Below, in pieces: positions 33,406 through 44,620 of a stretch of DNA of 64,000 nucleotides (position 1 is the stretch's first letter; each line of letters starts with the position of its first letter). The position numbers were made by a program, and so were the translations under genes. The stretch is from the NCBI RefSeq assembly GCF_001411555.2, contig NC_049914.1:9004273-9068272 (forward strand). Reading direction: 5' to 3'. This stretch comes from Juglans regia. Taxonomy: Eukaryota; Streptophyta; Magnoliopsida; Fagales; Juglandaceae. The notes under the pieces were generated by a model that was not told where the DNA came from, ran no database searches, and saw nothing but the letters and a program-made list of their open reading frames with translations.

Positions 33406-35126
33406 TAGAGGTGTAATCAGTTCGGTCCGGATCGAGGGATCACGAATCAAAAATTTTGGTCCACTCTTTTTTTCAAACTGATTACCTTTAGGATTGGACC
33501 ATTAGCTATTGGTCCGGTCAGTACAATCGGTTTGATTCGGTCCATATGAACTAAAAATATTTTTTTCTCTTTTCTTTTTTTGATAGATAAATTAATACAC
33601 AAAAAAAATTAAATTAGTTAAATCAAAATTTAGTGAGCTCTATAATATAGATTATGTAATTAACTCATTAAAAAAAATAATAGACTAGAGCTGTAATCGA
33701 GCCGAGCCAAGCCGGTCTTTGGCTTGGCAAGCTCAACTCGACTCAAAATACTCGAGCTCGAGATTTTTTTTTTATTCTTTGTTCGAACTCGGCTCGATAA
33801 GCTAAACTCTCAACTAGAGCTCGAACTCGAGCTCGTCCCACAAACGAGTTCGAGTCGAACCGAGCTCGAGCTCGAATTGTTTATTTTTTAAATAAAATTT
33901 AATAATTAATAAATAAATAAAATAAAATAAAATAAAAGATCTAATATTGAATTTATACACCTAACAAGTAAAATCTCTATTGAATTATAAAATTTTAAAA
34001 AATTTATAAATAATTAATATCTAACTAGTTCATATTTATCCAAAATAACAATATATTATATGTCTACATATATTATTAATACATACACTTAATATGATAG
34101 CATATATCTATTTCATATATGGTTTTCAAATACTAGTATATGAAATTATTAAATTTTATCGACTAATTATTATACAAATTATAAAATATACCTATGAACT
34201 ATATTCACTATATAGACATAAGTAATTAGATTACATATTATATATTTAATTATAAAAATGGTATGCTTATATTATTAGCTAATACATATATATATGTATG
34301 TATATATACATAGGTGTATGTATATATTTATTAATATATGAATGAGTTTTAATCGAGTGAAGCTAACGAGTTGACTCGAGCATAAACGAGATGGCCTTAA
34401 CGAGTCTTAGCCGAGTCGAGTCGAGTTTTGTCGAGTATGTATCATTTACAAATCAAGCGGGTGTCTGCTTTCGCGAATGAGTTTTTTTTTTTCACGAGTT
34501 GAGTTCGATTCAAGTTTAACCGAGCGGACTATCGAACAGACTGGTTTATTTACAGCCCTATTAATAGTTACTAACTTAGTACTTTAGTATTCATAATAGT
34601 CTATATTAAAATTCTAATATTTTATATCTAGTTAATGAATATTAAATACTTTAATTACCCATAGATTATTCATGCTTACTTGCAACTTATGTATTTTAAA
34701 AATAATTACCTAATTATTTTAATTAGGTGCAAATAGTAGAGTATGTATTTACATATAATAACATATATTATCAAATGATTTATCGTATGATATATTAGTT
34801 AATTGATAACATATATTATTTTACATTTTATATGGTCAGTGGTGATAGATTAAATGAAAATTATATAATTAACTTATACAACTACTATATAAAATAATAT
34901 ATTATATATAAAAAAAATTAAGAAATTTATATATAAGTGATTCGGTTAGTTTTGGTCCAGTCCGGCCCAAAAAAACCACACCTCAGGACTGGACCAAAAA
35001 TCATATTTTGAAGACACTACGGATCGAGACCAAGTAAGGGTGAATTCGGTCTAGTCCAATCTAGAACAAACTATTTGGTCCCGTTGGTTTTTTCGTTCCA
35101 GGTGGACTGAAAAATTATCATCCCTA
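33406..35126. mobile_element. hAT-like non-autonomous element (outer), interrupted by a second one
   Basis: Ends TAGAGGTGTAATC and GATTATCATCCCTA-type are inverted relatives. The direct repeat CATATAC lies immediately on both sides (33399-33405, 35127-35133). Subterminal GGTCCGG/CCGGCC words occur at both ends, as in the element at 2407-3200. A separate element is inserted at 33686-34560. No transposase coding. Confidence 0.6.
33686..34560. mobile_element. hAT-like non-autonomous element (inner, nested)
   Basis: Ends TAGAGCTGTAATCGAGCC and TTTACAGCCCTA. Subterminal parts are rich in GAGCTCGA/TCGAGTCGAG words, unlike the GGTCCGG words of the outer element, so it is a different subfamily. TAATAG occurs on both sides, a partial target duplication. 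AT-rich core with no coding. Confidence 0.55.
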
Positions 35127-35223
35127 CATATACATGCTTAATTAGTAATGTAAAACATACAACAAATAATTGTTTATACAAAATGGAGTGAATAAAATAG
35201 GACATCCAAACACCTGCCATCTT

Positions 35224-35310
35224 TTTTTTTTTTTTTTTCCTAAGCAAACTTTTCATAGATAAACTACATAATACAAGATACAAGATTCAATAGGATGAGA
35301 GTCCCAAACA
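35224..35310 (-). mobile_element. 87-bp retroposon fragment with 16-bp target duplication
   Basis: A T-run (an A-tail on the - strand) followed by CCTAAGCAAACTTTTCATAG. Flanked by AAACACCTGCCATCTT (35208-35223) and AAACACCCGCCATCTT (35311-35326), 15 of 16 identical. Confidence 0.75.
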
Positions 35311-35573
35311 AAACACCCGCCATCTTGATTTGCACAACACGGTATATTATCAGGTAAAATATAAAGTTGGTACTTTATTATAAAACATACTTTATTAACC
35401 AAAATTTTCCATATACTTTTCAAATGAATCATGTTATACTACATGTATGAGTAGATGTGCGGTGTCACATTAGTCGACTGGTCAATAATAGCATAACAAA
35501 TCACGTTAATGCAATTTTAACTACGTATATTAATGTGACATGTTGATCAGAGGAATTATAGACACGAGCTTGT

Positions 35574-35665
35574 CAAAGGCCTATAGGCTGGTTGGCATAA
35601 CCCCCAACCTCCAAAAAGGAGGTCTGAAGTTCGAAACCCCCCTCCTCCACTAAAAAAATAAAAAA
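35574..35665 (+). mobile_element. Minimal tRNA-derived SINE with 13-bp target duplication
   Basis: The 92-bp body has an A-box-like TAGGCTGGTTGGC (35584-35596) and a B-box-like AGTTCGAAACCCC (35628-35640), and ends in an A-rich tail. It is flanked by GACACGAGCTTGT (35561-35573) and GACACGAGCATGT (35666-35678), 12 of 13 identical. Body length and box spacing match one tRNA-like unit. Confidence 0.82.
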
Positions 35666-35678
35666 GACACGAGCATGT

Positions 35679-38220
35679 AACGCACAGAATGCGTGGGCTT
35701 TATGCAAGATTTTATAGATTATATTTCTTTCAATAATAGTTTATACATAGCCACTATTAAAGCTAATACAAATTAATAATTATAATAAATGGTCAACATA
35801 TAAATACATTACATATAGAAACTTTGTAACATGCATACAATTTGCCACATATACCTTAGAGAAAACTGGATAATACTCTTATCTTCCACATATACAATTT
35901 GACACATTGCCTGCAACATGTACTTTCGAAACATTGGTCTTAAGGTTTTAATTATAAATGTGACCTTCTCCTTCACTTACATTCATACCTAAATACATTG
36001 TTGTACGCAAACCTACAAAACAATCACATTGTCATTTTCATCCATATATTTCTATGCAAGCTCACGGTTGTGTTTCTCAAAGGCTTCATTCAAGAATCTG
36101 TACTAATACATACACACCTAGACATAAACATAAAGAAAACGAAGATGCTAAATAATCTCTATAGTTCATTGAAAGGTATAAAAAGTAGAATCCTGATCAT
36201 GGTTTGCATATTCGAATCATGAGTTCTAACTCTTCGCTGAAATCCGATTTTTTGATCTAGATTTTCCGGAGTTAAATCAGTTTGAAAAAAATTCAATGAC
36301 TGGTTCCTTAAAAAATAGAGACTACTAGGCATTGAAAATAAGTACATGATGCTAGATTTGGGGAAAAAAATATCTATGGTTGGTTTCATGAGAATTACAA
36401 AATAGAAATTGAATGAATGAGTAAACATACCTTCAAATATGTGGAAACATGATGATGGGAAAAAAACTTTAGAGACATGAGAGAGAGAACAAAATTTTTG
36501 GTCCCTTCATGTTGAAGAAGAAATTGATAGATTATATGCTTGGTCCCTTCCAAGAGAATGCATTTTTTCCTCATCGTTGTGAATGGAACCGATGTATGAT
36601 TTTGAAAGGTTCATGTCAGTCGATTTAAGGAAACTATAAAATGGAATTTCCAAATGATGGGGGAAAGACTCAATGTGAAAAGGAGCATATAGGCAACTCT
36701 TCATACGTATAATAGAGGCGCACGATATTTGGACCGTTTCGAAATTTGGTGTGACACATCTCACTTTGTTTGGTGGATATTTAATGCACAATCGACAAAT
36801 ATGGAATGAAAGCCAACTCAGGCACCCTAAACACTGCTTTTATATATTTAAATAGATGCCGCCCTCGGATACTCTCGAATAGGACCGGCTCTTCCACCTC
36901 TAGGCGATAGGCGATAATTTTATGAGAATTACTACAGATACAAAAAATTTATATAAAAGTAATTTTACAAGTTGATGTGACTTTACGTGATATTTTAGAT
37001 ATACTTTACATTAAAAGTAAATTTATAAACTGACGTACTACATCTAACATCGTCAGTTTGTGAATTTATTTTTATATAATTCTTTTGTGGTTAAAGTATT
37101 TATCTAATTTTATTGCCTAAACCCCGTAGTGGTAAAAGGTCAAATAATTATATTATTTATGACATAATTTTAAAAAATAATTTATTAGCTAAATAAGAAA
37201 GGATAATGATATCCTTCCAAATGGTTAACAACCAGTTTACAATTAAGACAATATAATTGTTTTGCAAAATTATAAAATATTTGTTACATCACTTTTTTAT
37301 TACCTATTTGTAAACTGGTTGTCAACGAGTCAGAAGACTATTATCATTCAACAAGAAATCTAACATAGAAAAAAAAAAAAAAACAAATTACTGCGAAAAA
37401 AAGCTCAATTAGAATTGACAATGATTTACCAAAAAAAAATTGAAAAAAAAAAGCTCAGAAACGTATTAATTTTGCAAAAAAAAAAAAAAAAAAAAGTCAT
37501 TTATGATATGAAAGGCGTTACAAATTTTTTTTATAAAAAAAATTAAGATCTCCTCTTCTCATTCATTAGCAATAAAAGAACTACTCGTTACAAGCCATAT
37601 CTTTCATATGGTCCATCTTCAATCTAGCATTGCTCTCCTTCTAATTGTAAAGCCTTCTTTGACAAGCTATGAGGAGTTGTCTCCTTCTCGACAGATGAAC
37701 CAAGCATTCGTCTTTGAGAGAAAACATGTTTCATGTCATCCAAGAATATTTAGAGCCTTCTAATTGTAAAGGCTTTACAACTTCACCTAAGAAAACCTCA
37801 GTCAGAAATTATGAACATAAATCTCCATCTCCTTTTGAAAGACCCTAGATCAACTCCAATGAAAAAATCTGTTTTGATAATCAGCTAATTCTACTCTAAC
37901 ATCTATTGAAACTTGCTCATAATCTTGCGCACATCCATTGAAGGTAGCAAACAACTTCGCATCATAGATGTTCATCGGTTGAAGAAGGTAAAAAAGAGAG
38001 TAAAGAGACGGCGACTAATCCATTTCTATAGGCACAAAGGCTGTAAAAATAAGAATGCAAACATGTGGAATGCTTTTTTTATTATTCCATTTTCTGGTAA
38101 CAATCGCACATGAGCCAAGTTTCCTATTTCATTACAATTTATTTGAACTGTTTCTTATTTCTTGCTAGTTTTCTTTCAACTACAATGCCTTCTCCTACGA
38201 CCGGTGGGGTGACAACTAGT
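35679..38220. other. Intergenic region with two foldback MITEs
   Basis: About 36925-37099 has inverted ends (36946-36979 against 37048-37081). About 37201-37349 has inverted ends sharing ACAACCAGTTTACAA (37229-37243) and its complement (37308-37322). The rest is AT-rich with A-runs near 37370 and 37476. Open frames at 36159-36791 (- strand) and 37913-38113 have no family motif. Confidence 0.5.
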
Positions 38221-38227
38221 TTTGGTC

Positions 38228-38661
38228 AAACGCGCTACCAAGCTGCGCTACATATATCCCTTTCCATTGGTTGACAATGGACATATATAGTAGAATCGTA
38301 ACCATAGAATATGACCCTAAACACATATCACATGTGGATTGGGGGATTTCTCATCGTTGGTGCTACCACACATGCTAAGAGATTATGATCCAACTACTCA
38401 ATACAAATTAAAGCTTCTTATACCAATTTCTCTTGACACACATTACTAAGAGGAATTTACAAACCAATGCTTCCATAAATTCGATTGTGGGTTATAATTA
38501 TAGCTTCATTACCTGTTTATTTTGGATTGTCTCTCAGATAACTAAAAAGAAAGAGTCAAAAGAAAGGAACAGAATTTCTATTAGTCGTATTAACAGCTAC
38601 TCTAGAAGGAATATTTTTATGCAATGCTAACGATTTAATAACTATCTTTGTAGCTCCAATC
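38228..38661. other. Composite plastid-derived insertion (NUPT): trnP, psaA and ndhB pieces
   Basis: 38228-38261 is the reverse complement of the 5' half of plastid tRNA-Pro(UGG) (AGCGCAGCTTGGTAGCGCGTT on the - strand), broken by an ATAT insertion. About 38331-38406 on the + strand encodes psaA text (MWIGGFLIVGA, then RDYDPTTQY) with about five codons missing between. About 38575-38650 on the + strand encodes ndhB text ([20 protein letters not shown]). These genes are far apart in a normal plastid genome, so the block is a mosaic of short pieces, now non-functional. The stretch between (38430-38560) is probably also organellar, but I cannot name it. Confidence 0.78.
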
Positions 38662-38719
38662 CAATTATTAATATTGATACCCTTTTTTTCTTTGCAACTT
38701 AAAAGTTTTATATCAAGTA

Positions 38720-38907
38720 ATTAGTATAAAGTAAAGTAAAACAAGAAATCAATCAGACGACATAAAAATTTACGTGGTTCGACAACATACTTACGTTCAC
38801 AGACTACAGATGATTTTATTATCTTAAGGAATGATAAAATACATGTTAGGGTATAAATACACCATTCTAGAATGGCCATACCGTTCATAACAAATATACA
38901 CATATAT
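38720..38907. mobile_element. Remnant of another LTR
   Basis: AAATTTACGTGGTTCGACAA followed later by GGTATAAATACACC resembles plant Copia LTR text. It is cut off where the solo LTR inserted at 38908. Confidence 0.35.
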
Positions 38908-41371
38908 TGTAACAATCCGATCCTAAGATTAGGCTATAAGATAAGTTTTATGTATTTATCTTATAACTATAAATATTATTATTATTATTTATTATTATTA
39001 TTGTTATTATTATCATCAGATTTTACATTTATTTAATTTACTTCTTTTATCATCTTAGGAAATATGCTAGCGGTAAATTAGTGATTTCCTTCCCTATCTT
39101 AGGAAATATAGTTATCCATTAGTTTCCATATTAGATTAGTTTCCTAGTTTGAAACCACAACGTGATTCTTCAAAATCATCTCAGAAAACCGTATCCTCGT
39201 AGGAATAATTTTTCCAAGTGTAGCCAACTTCAAACCGTAACATATCTTCTAAGGAGTCACGCCGTTTCCCTCCCATCGCCTATAAAAAAAAACCCACAAA
39301 AATCCTCTATTTTAAATGCACTGAAATACCTAGAGGAACAACACTTTTGCTTAAGCCTTAGTTTCTGCCCAACCGCCGACCACCATAAGACATTGGAGCA
39401 CCACCCGCGATGCCAGAAACTGCCGGCCAACCCAACCCCGTCGAGCCCACTCCTTTCCGTTAGCCCACGACTGTCACCCCTGCTCTCTCTCTCAATTGCT
39501 TTTCGGCGTGACAGAACTCCCCAGCCCAAACAACACCACGGTTGCATTGTCGCATGGTTCACTTCCTTCAGCGTCGCACCACCACAGACCAACCTCCAGT
39601 TACGCCACCTTCACTTCTAGCCGTCCGGAACCACCACACGTCTAGCTTCCCTCTTGATGAGTCCATCGTAGAACCTCTCCCTCTCTCTCAAACTCTGTTT
39701 TTCTTTTGTTTACCCATGTGTCTTGTTTCCTAAAAGAACCCTTAGTTCTTGATGGGCCTTGGGCCCTAGGCCCTTATGTGCGTGGGATGGACTTATTCTT
39801 TTGTTGGGCTCAGGTAGTAATATTATTATGGGCCAGATTGCAACTCTTACAAATTCTAATGATCTTTAAATGGACTTGTATTTTAAATTAGATTTAATCT
39901 TATTTTATTTCAACAACAGTTTTACTAATTTTATGGGCTTAACATTTTAAAAGTCAGTTTTCTTAAATAAATATATTAGTCAAAGGCTATTTTATAAGGA
40001 AATGTTTAAAGAATTTGAATTATATTTCAAAGTATATTTTTGAGACTAATATTTTGTTAATATTTCTTTGTCTATTTAGTAGAATTTAATAAAATTATTA
40101 TGTTAAGAATATTTAAATAATATTAGTATTTATTAGGTTTCTCATAAGATTTAATAATTATGTTAAGAAATGAAACTTAGTTTAAGAATTTAAGTTTTAT
40201 GAATTATTTTAAAATAGCTCGAGTATTCTACTAAATTATAAATTAGTATTTTAAGGAATTTAAATACCAGGATTTATTGATTATAGTGTTAAACAAATGA
40301 TTTGTTTGACTATCTTTTAGATTGTGAATTTAATTAGGTAAGATATTAGTACTAATTTATTTCCAAACAAATTTAGTTATAGTTATTATTACATATAGGT
40401 GTCAAGTTACGAAGTGTTATTCAAGAAGAAGCACAGTGAGGTAAGCAATTTGATCACAAATTAGGATCATCACAGTTCAGCTAATATATAAGTATTATTC
40501 AAGCCAGTTCATTGACAGCCATTATTTATGTATCACTCATGTCATATGAAAACATGTCATCAGCATAACATACAATCATGTCATTTCGCATTATGTTCCA
40601 ATTCAGAAATTATAATTATGTATGTAACATGCAATGCATCTCATGTGTATAAGACACATAAGCTATCTTAAATTCAAGTGTAAGATAAGATCAGATCAGT
40701 TAATAAGATGGTCATTCAGATGCATGGTACCAATGCAATTCAATTTCAGGGTGGATGTGCAAGCCACGAACTCAGACGTAATCCACCATAGTATGCCAGA
40801 ATACTATCAGCGGCTCCCCTTGCGACCGCAGGATGTGAGGTCGGTGCACAACCTCGCACACAGGGTTAAGTGTGTGGGCCAGTCAGTTAAGTCAGATCAA
40901 TAAGTTAAATCAGATAAATTAGTCAGATCAGTAAGTTAATTCAGTTAAATCAGTCATACCTAGCATAAGCATCAGTATGAACAATCATGAATTTTAAACT
41001 CTCGGCATAAAAATTTTTATGAAAACCTTATGTTTATTATGTTTACGTTGTGATGGATTTCTTGCTAAGTTTTCGACTCATTTTAGTTAGTTTTCATGTT
41101 TTTAACCACCCAGGTGAGGATGATGAATACGAGCAGGCAAGCCAGGAATAGAAGGAGCAGTTAATTTTAGTTTCAAACTTTCTAAATAAAACATGCTTTT
41201 ATGATATGAATTTATTCAGTTTATTTTTTTAATGTTTTTGGAAGACATTTTATTAGACGCTTTTCTACAAAATAAATTTCTAATTTCATTTATGAAATTT
41301 GAGATCTCTTGCTGGGTTTATTTTTATGAAAAATACGTGACACTCCTAGCCTACGGAAAGGGGGTGTTACA
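38908..41371 (+). mobile_element. Solo LTR (2464 bp), probably Gypsy-type
   Basis: Starts TGTAACAATCCGATCCTA and ends GGGGGTGTTACA, an extended inverted end pair (TGTAACA/TGTTACA). It is flanked by the 5-bp repeat TATAT on both sides (38903-38907, 41372-41376; low complexity, so weak alone). A TATA box TATAAAAAAA lies at 39281-39290. There is no primer-binding site, gag or pol anywhere near, so the interior was lost by LTR-LTR recombination. The 152-codon frame at 39162-39620 lies in LTR sequence downstream of and across the TATA and is not called as a gene. Confidence 0.8.
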
Positions 41372-42088
41372 TATATATATATGGTTGTATGACGGAAATT
41401 CTAATTTCACAATTATCGCGTTATTCGCTCAAGCGAGGTATCGAGCAAGTCTCAAGCGAATTTTTTGTGTAATGTTCGCTAGAGCAGTCTGTCGCTCGAA
41501 CGTCGGCAAACTTTCTATCCGGCGTTAATTTCTCGAGTCAAATAGGATAAAAAAATCTCTCTCTTGGGGCCTTTGCCCCCAGGCCTCCATGAGGCTTGAA
41601 CATATTCGCTTCAACTTTGGGTCTGTGCTCCATGGCCGAAGTCTCATTGAAACTCCACAAATAAATCGTGACAAGTCCTTGTTAGATCGGATCATCAAAT
41701 CGAATCACCATAATAACAAATCAAGCTTCATAAACCCAACAAAGTGTGCCAACTTACTTTGCTAGTGTTTATTTTATTTTATTTTGGAACGTTCATGCCA
41801 AAACAAAGTTTTAGATTAGGGTTAGTGTTTTTTTCGCTTATAAATGAGAGATATTAGAAAAATCTGAATAGAAAAAATTTAGTTAATAACTCAACATTAA
41901 CTTAAGAGCGGTGCTACAATCACCAAAATTATGTCCAGAGTAAGGTCACCGAAATTTTTCATTTGTATTTTTTTAATGTATTTTTTTAATCATCATAAAT
42001 ATTTTTAAAAAATATCACAATATCATTAAAAAATATTTTCTTAATCACTAAATAAAATTAAATAAAATAAAAACTCAATCAGGAAACT
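41372..42088. other. Intergenic; third copy of the 20.0-20.45 kb segment
   Basis: About 41400-41520 has GCTCAAGCGA/GCTCGAACG words also found in the Copia LTRs. About 41715-41910 is closely related to 20035-20450 (CCCAACAAAGTGTGCC, TTTTGGAACGTTCATG, AAACAAAGTTTTAGATTAGG, TTATAAATGAGAGATATTAG) but lacks the MITE. Then an AT-rich spacer. Confidence 0.65.
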
Positions 42089-42288
42089 GGGTGAGTTTGG
42101 ATGTTAAAGTGAGTTGAGTTGAGTTGAGTTGAGATGATAAAATATTGATAAAATATTATTTTTTAATATTATTATTATTTTGAGATTTGAAAAAGTTGAA
42201 TTGTTTATTATATTTTGTATTGAAATTTAAAAAAATTGTAATGATGAGTTAAAATGAGTTGAGAGTAGTTTACTAACCAAACGCAGCC
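42089..42288 (-). mobile_element. Tourist-like MITE, reverse orientation
   Basis: Starts GGGTGAGTTTGG and ends CCAAACGCAGCC. The core is the complement of the family consensus (GAGTTGAGTTGAGTTGAG, TTATTATATTTTGTATTGA). No clear target duplication. Confidence 0.7.
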
Positions 42289-44121
42289 ATACGAGTCTCG
42301 AATTCCGATGCAAAGCATTTCTGTTAACAATAGTTTGACATTTTTTTAAAAGTTAAAGAAAAAAAAAAAGGGCCTCGTGCCTCGGAATCTATTGAGCTGA
42401 CCGGCCTGCTGCCGAATCCTCATCATCATCGCAGACCTCATCGATTGCTTGTTGTTGCAATAATAACATGAGAAACAGTCTGGTAAGTCACCCAACAAGG
42501 CCGTGATGGAGTACCCTGCGCGAACCAGCGAAGACGCTCAGATGCCGGCCACAACTTGTCGCATTGCGAAAGATGAGATCGTCAGGCCAGGGCCAATGAG
42601 GTTGATGAGGTTCGAAGAGATCGCGGTGTGAAGGAACTGACGGTGCCGTTACGGAAATGGGAGCATCTGGGGATCATGAGGAACTTCGACGACAAATAAA
42701 GGCTGCGAAGGGTTTATGAGATTATCGAGTAGGGAAAAGCAACCGTCGACGTTTCGTAAGAAATTTCGAGAACCACTGGCGAGGCGAACTTCGACCCTAC
42801 CCGCAGTTGGAGCTTCACTCGCTTGAACATTTGCTATATTTGAAGATACAGATCATAACATCCGCCATTGATGAGACCAAAGCATAAGTGGTGAAGGATA
42901 TATATATATATAGTAATGAAGTATTTGATAAGAAATAACCCAAAGCAGATAGATGTATTTAATATACGGAACTTATGCACATATATGACACCCCTGTCAA
43001 CACCAAAACTAATTCATGAATGATGAAACACGTCGCTACAAAAAATAAAAAATAAAAGTATCTATAACGATATATTTGTGATCGAACATAATTATTTGTA
43101 ACAAAATAGATTTATTTTAATAAAAAATACCTCACAATAAATAGACATAAACATAACATTTGGATTCGTAATGGACACTGAATATAAACATGAAAAAAAC
43201 ATGCATCGATCTACCCGCCCCGCACCTCGGGGTTGTCAAAATGCCATTCGCATGTATACTGCAAGGTACCACTTGTATTACACGTGTTGGCTTCCCCGGT
43301 TATCCTGTGCACAGAAACCATATTATTCCTTTCAAACCCATAACGCTTAAATACACGACAAGCTAATTAATTTACGTTATATCTCTCTTTGTGAACGTTA
43401 TAAAGGGAACATGTTTTCCTCCATACTAATCTTCAGATACAAACGCTATTCATTTTCATCTTACTCAACATCAATAGCATGTATATATATATATATATAT
43501 AAACACACACGTAGCATATCGCTAGGAGATCATGAAGTTATCTGTTTTGACTTCTAAATTTCTAATTATCGGTAGCTTGGCTGTCATCTTTCATGCTTAT
43601 CAACTTTGATGTGCTATGGGGGTTTGGCTTGATGGAGTTTGATCTTCAATCCTCTTTATTGATTTCATATTAACGACTCATATGACTGCCTGTTTGTTAG
43701 ATCAAAACAGTGCTTGCTAGCTAGCTAGCTAGTATATCGTGTACTTAATACCCACAACCCAAATAATGGCCAAAATTATGCAAGTTCTTTGCCTTTTTTT
43801 TTTTTTTTTAATGGGCATGCAAATGTTACAGGCAGAAAAATAGCAGAATGAAATAAAAGGAAAAGAGAATGATGCAAGTTAATCTTGCATTACCAAGTAT
43901 TAATGACTTCATTAATTTTAAAGTTCTCGTCAAAGAAAACACAAAAAAAAAAGGTGCATGCGTCCCCGCACATTATACGTACATAACCTAATCTTGTTCA
44001 CTGTCTATTTTCATTAATTATTTTTACTCCATTATTACGGGTGAGCTAGGCTGGTAGCAGGTCTGAACTATGGTATTACAACGATGAAGCCTCACCACTC
44101 ACGTCTCGTCTGGTCTCGTCC
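42289..44121. other. Intergenic; GC-rich unidentified relic and upstream region of the FPF1-like gene
   Basis: About 42395-42840 is clearly more GC-rich than its surroundings and looks like old coding DNA (for example MEYPARTSEDAQMPATTCRI from 42507 on the + strand), but all frames are broken and I cannot name the family. A (TA)n run lies at about 43482-43500. The rest is AT-rich with nothing recognised. Confidence 0.35.
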
Positions 44122-44129
44122 TATAAATA
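44122..44129 (+). promoter_or_regulatory. TATA box of the FPF1-like gene
   Basis: TATAAATA 121 bp upstream of the chosen start codon, followed by a CT-rich leader (TCCCTCTCTCTCTCTCTCGC) ending in CACACA just before the ATG. Because it lies downstream of the in-frame ATG at 44084, that ATG cannot normally be in the mRNA. Confidence 0.7.
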
Positions 44130-44242
44130 TACGGCCACCTCGCAATTTCTGGTACGACAATCGATCGTACCTCATAACCCATCTAGCTGCCCAGCTTTCT
44201 GTCTCCTTTTCCCTCTCTCTCTCTCTCGCTCACATACACACA

Positions 44243-44620
44243 ATGTCCGGTGTGTGGATATTTGACAATAATGGCGTGGCTCGCCTAATCACCAATCCAA
44301 CTAGGGAATCCTTCGAGCAAAAAGAGCCACCCTACCCAGGTACAGCCACTGCACCTGGCGCTCGCCCCCGGGTCCTCGTATACCTCCCGGCTAACCATGT
44401 GATCCGCTCCTACTCCGAGCTCGAACACCGTCTCAACGAGCTCGGCTGGTCTCGCTACCACAACCCCACCAGCCCCGACTTCCTTCAGTTCCACAGGTCA
44501 GAACACTCACCCCACTTGATCTCCCTTCCGAAAAATTTCGCCAACTTTAAGATCCGTCATATGTACGACATCGTCGTCAAGAATCGCTCTTTCTTTGAAG
44601 TTCGCGACGCCACAGCCTGA
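44243..44620 (+). CDS. FPF1-like protein (flowering-promoting factor 1 family)
   Basis: An intronless gene of 125 codons plus stop. It begins MSGVWIFDNNGVARLITNP, the hallmark N-terminus of the FPF1/FLP/RAA1 family, and continues with RPRVLVYLPANHVIRSYSEL, LGWSRY, FLQFHRS, HLISLPKNFANFK and HMYDIVVKNRSFFEVRD, all conserved blocks in the family. These small plant-specific proteins have no known enzymatic domain. Family members promote flowering in Arabidopsis and affect gibberellin or auxin responses and root growth in other plants; the mechanism is unclear. Length is slightly above the usual 110 aa because of an acidic/Ala insertion (TATAPGA) near residue 36. An in-frame ATG at 44084 would add 53 residues, but it lies upstream of the TATA box and encodes low-complexity text, so I reject it. 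There is no signal peptide or membrane helix. Confidence 0.95.
   Translation: MSGVWIFDNNGVARLITNPTRESFEQKEPPYPGTATAPGARPRVLVYLPANHVIRSYSELEHRLNELGWSRYHNPTSPDFLQFHRSEHSPHLISLPKNFANFKIRHMYDIVVKNRSFFEVRDATA

Noticed and set aside
35584..35640. Functional tRNA gene at the A/B boxes
   Set aside because: It has flanking target duplications, an A-tail and no plausible acceptor stem or anticodon arm, so it is a SINE.
38228..38261. tRNA-Pro gene
   Set aside because: Only the 5' half is present, with an inserted ATAT, in a plastid-derived mosaic.
39162..39620. 152-codon open frame on the + strand
   Set aside because: It lies inside a solo LTR and spans its TATA box; no protein family is seen.
44084..44242. 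N-terminal extension of the FPF1-like frame from an upstream ATG
   Set aside because: The ATG lies before the TATA box at 44122-44129, and the extension is low-complexity leader text with no family match.
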